Below, piece after piece: positions 7,851-9,517 of a stretch of DNA of 9,517 bases. Origin of the DNA: Deltaproteobacteria bacterium (GTDB lineage Bacteria; Myxococcota_A; Bradymonadia; UBA7976; VGTA01); NCBI GenBank assembly GCA_016874875.1, contig VGTA01000077.1:1-9517 (forward strand), given 5' to 3'. The position numbers were made by a program, and so were the translations under genes. The notes beneath the pieces are model-generated. The model saw only the letters and a list, made by a program, of their open reading frames with translations, did no database searches and was not told where the DNA came from. Numbering within the stretch: the stretch's first letter is position 1; every line of letters begins with the position of its first letter.

Positions 7851-9296
7851 GCGCGCCACGGGGCCGGCGGCGGCGGTGGCGGCGCTGCGGCGGCGCTGCG
7901 CCTCATAAAACTGGGCGCCGCAGGGGCGGTCCACGTAGCGCCCCGCCCCGCGCACGGCGCGCAGGTCGCCGCGCGACCACACCACCGCGCCGCGCGAGAG
8001 GGTGACGGCGGCGTTGCCCACCACCTCCATGCCCTCGTAGATGTTGAAGTCGATCTTCTGGTGGTGGGTGTCCTTGGAGATCACGCGGCGGAGGGCGGGG
8101 TCCCACACCACGAGGTCGGCGTCGGCGCCCACGGCGAGGGAGCCCTTCTTGGGGTGGATGTTAAAGATCTTGGCGGTGTTGGTGGAGGTCACCGCTACGA
8201 ACTCGCTCGGCGTCAGGCGCCCCGAGCGCACGCCGTGGTGCCACAGCACGCTCATGCGGTCCTCCACGCCCCCTGTGCCGTTGGGGATCTTGCGAAAATC
8301 CTCGCGTCCCGCCTCCTTCTGCGCGGTGCAGAAGCAGCAGTGGTCGGTGGCGGTGGTCTGGAGCATGCCCGACTGCAGGCCGCGCCAGAGCGCCTCCTGG
8401 TGCTCCTTGGGGCGGAAGGGGGGGCTCATCACGTAGTGGGCGGCGCGCGCCCAGCTGGGGTCGCGGTACACGGAGTCGTCGATCACGAGGTGCTGCACCA
8501 GCACCTCCGCGAAGACGCGCTGCCCCTCAAGGCGCGCGCGCGTGATCGCCTCGAGGGCGTCGCTGCACGAGGTGTGCACGAGGTAGAGGGGGGCGCCCAA
8601 GACCTCCGCGATGCGGATGGCGCGGTTGGCCGCCTCGCCCTCCACCTCGGGCGGGCGCGAGAGGGGGTGCCCCTCGGGGCCGCGGTAGCCGCGGTCGTAG
8701 ACCTCCTGCTGGAGCCTGTACACGAGCTCGCCGTTCTCGGCGTGCACCGTGCAGAGGGCGCCGAGGTCGCGGGCGAGGGAGAAGCTGTTGACCAGCACCT
8801 CGTCGTCGCACATGATGGCGTTCTTGTAGGCCATAAAGTGCTTAAAGCTGTTGACGCCGTGGTCGCGGGTGAGGGCGCGCATGTCGGCGGCGACCTGCTC
8901 GCCCCACCAGGTGATCGCCACGTGGAACGAGTAGTCGGTGGCCGCCTTCTCCGCCCAGCCGCGCCAGGTCTTGTACGCCTCAAGGGGCGACTGCTGCGGG
9001 GAGGGGATCACGAAGTCAATGATCGAGGTGGTGCCCCCCGCCGCCGCTGCCGCGGTACCGGTGTAGAAGTCCTCGGAGGCGACGGTGCCCATAAAGGGCA
9101 GCTCCATGTGGGTGTGCGGGTCGATGCCCCCGGGCATCACGTACGCCCCGCTCGCGTCGATCGCCTCTGCGCCGGCGGGCGCCTCGAGGTCGAGTCCCAC
9201 GGCGGCGATTTGCTCGCCCACGATCAGGACATCGGCGCGCTCTTCGCGGTCGGCGGTGACGACGGTGCCTCCTCGGATGATCTTGCTCTGCGTCAT
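7848..9296 (-). CDS. hydA: Dihydropyrimidinase (D-hydantoinase family)
   Basis: Zinc amidohydrolase that opens dihydrouracil or dihydrothymine to N-carbamoyl-beta-alanine or N-carbamoyl-beta-aminoisobutyrate; also acts on hydantoins in some homologues. The protein is 482 aa, near the family norm. The binuclear metal site is complete: His61 and His63 (DPHTH), Lys152 as the carbamylated lysine (SFKHFMAYK), His185 (TVHAENG), His241 (LVHTSC) and Asp318 (ATDHC). Tyr157, Ser291 (YVMSPP) and Asn339 (IPNG) match substrate-binding positions. Asp318 is followed by an unusual Cys cluster (Cys320, 321, 323). The last roughly 18 residues are Ala/Arg-rich and fall in a GCG-rich tract at 7864-7898. It is the first gene of the operon. 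The ATG at 9296 has a modest AGAGAAG six bases upstream. Confidence 0.95.
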   Translation of the reverse strand: MTQSKIIRGGTVVTADREERADVLIVGEQIAAVGLDLEAPAGAEAIDASGAYVMPGGIDPHTHMELPFMGTVASEDFYTGTAAAAAGGTTSIIDFVIPSPQQSPLEAYKTWRGWAEKAATDYSFHVAITWWGEQVAADMRALTRDHGVNSFKHFMAYKNAIMCDDEVLVNSFSLARDLGALCTVHAENGELVYRLQQEVYDRGYRGPEGHPLSRPPEVEGEAANRAIRIAEVLGAPLYLVHTSCSDALEAITRARLEGQRVFAEVLVQHLVIDDSVYRDPSWARAAHYVMSPPFRPKEHQEALWRGLQSGMLQTTATDHCCFCTAQKEAGREDFRKIPNGTGGVEDRMSVLWHHGVRSGRLTPSEFVAVTSTNTAKIFNIHPKKGSLAVGADADLVVWDPALRRVISKDTHHQKIDFNIYEGMEVVGNAAVTLSRGAVVWSRGDLRAVRGAGRYVDRPCGAQFYEAQRRRSAATAAAGPVAR

Positions 9297-9302
9297 GGTG
9301 AT

Positions 9303-9417
9303 CTTCTCTTTGGTCTGCGGGGTGGGCGTGGATCAGGGCGCGTGTTCAAAACAAAAATAAAGATCATCCATCGGTGGCGCCCCCCTACTATGGGCGCACT
9401 CGACGCCCTCTCGTCAA
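9303..9417 (-). promoter_or_regulatory. Candidate promoter and leader of the pyrimidine-catabolic operon
   Basis: Upstream of dihydropyrimidinase, the minus strand has TTGACG (9417-9412, five of six to the -35 consensus) and CATAGT (9392-9387, four of six to the -10), separated by 19 nt, longer than the usual 17. The leader of about 90 nt includes an AT-rich stretch at 9347-9365 and ends in AGAGAAG before the start codon. Sigma-70-like spacing is imperfect, so this is only a candidate. Confidence 0.3.
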
Positions 9418-9424
9418 TGGCGTC
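9377..9424. promoter_or_regulatory. Overlapping dyads at the candidate promoter (possible operator)
   Basis: Three short inverted repeats overlap the candidate -10/-35 region: GCGCCC (9377-9382) with GGGCGC (9392-9397), flanking the putative -10; GGGCG (9392-9396) with CGCCC (9404-9408); and GACGCC (9402-9407) with GGCGTC (9419-9424), spanning the putative -35. Dyads here could bind a catabolic regulator, but GC-rich DNA yields such dyads by chance. Confidence 0.25.
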
Positions 9425-9473
9425 AGAGCCTAAAATTCCCCCGTGCCGCGCGCCGGCGGCGGGGTGCCCGGGC

Positions 9474-9483
9474 GGGGGGGGGG
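9474..9483. repeat. G10 homopolymer in the upstream region
   Basis: Ten consecutive G on the plus strand, followed by gatgatgg and six A. Homopolymers of this length are prone to slippage and to sequencing miscounts. On the plus strand TATATA and AGGGAG occur shortly after (about 9501-9513), as might precede a divergent gene beyond the edge. No gene is supported within 9297-9517. Confidence 0.6.
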
Positions 9484-9517
9484 ATGATGGAAAAAAGCTG
9501 ATATATAGGGAGCACAT

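Noticed and set aside
9293..9517. Minus-strand open frame entering from the right edge and overlapping the start of dihydropyrimidinase
   Set aside because: Low-complexity Pro/Arg-rich translation through the G10 tract and promoter region; no recognisable domain. It could only be real if the divergent region were coding, which nothing supports.

Overview
This window is a GC-rich bacterial segment holding one clear metabolic unit: a six-gene, leftward (minus-strand) cluster for reductive pyrimidine catabolism. It runs from about 9296 down to 714 and is met at its 3' end by a rightward GNAT acetyltransferase gene. The very high GC, strong third-position GC bias (which leaves long spurious antisense reading frames open) and an Ala-Glu-Pro-Pro linker fit a GC-rich proteobacterium or myxobacterium-like lineage. 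The sequence alone does not settle the taxon.

Layout from left to right: (1) 1-656, an acetyltransferase of the phosphinothricin-acetyltransferase type. Its frame is open back to the window edge through a 12-bp tandem repeat, and its last codons are made of a tandem-plus-palindromic repeat. (2) 657-713, a convergent spacer with a 10-bp tandem repeat. (3) preA, then preT, the two subunits of a bacterial dihydropyrimidine dehydrogenase. (4) A class III aminotransferase. (5) A CoA-acylating (methyl)malonate-semialdehyde dehydrogenase whose C-terminal end is broken by a frameshift at about 4881. (6) An NCS1-family nucleobase/hydantoin permease. (7) Dihydropyrimidinase, the first gene of the transcriptional unit. 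(8) 9297-9517, an upstream region with a candidate promoter, dyads and a G10 tract.

The inferred pathway starts with import of uracil or thymine (or a dihydropyrimidine or hydantoin) by the NCS1 permease. PreTA reduces it to dihydrouracil or dihydrothymine. Dihydropyrimidinase opens the ring to N-carbamoyl-beta-alanine or N-carbamoyl-beta-aminoisobutyrate. After decarbamoylation, the aminotransferase makes malonate or methylmalonate semialdehyde, and the dehydrogenase turns that into acetyl-CoA or propionyl-CoA. Every step is covered except decarbamoylation: no beta-ureidopropionase is present in the window. Three junctions (hydA/permease, aminotransferase/preT, preT/preA) are 11-12 nt long, with the stop codon fused to the next gene's Shine-Dalgarno sequence, which suggests one co-translated operon.

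I did not find a wholly new system. The points most worth a second look are the dehydrogenase frameshift, the missing decarbamoylation enzyme, the short tandem and palindromic repeats placed at gene ends, and the uncertain start of the acetyltransferase.
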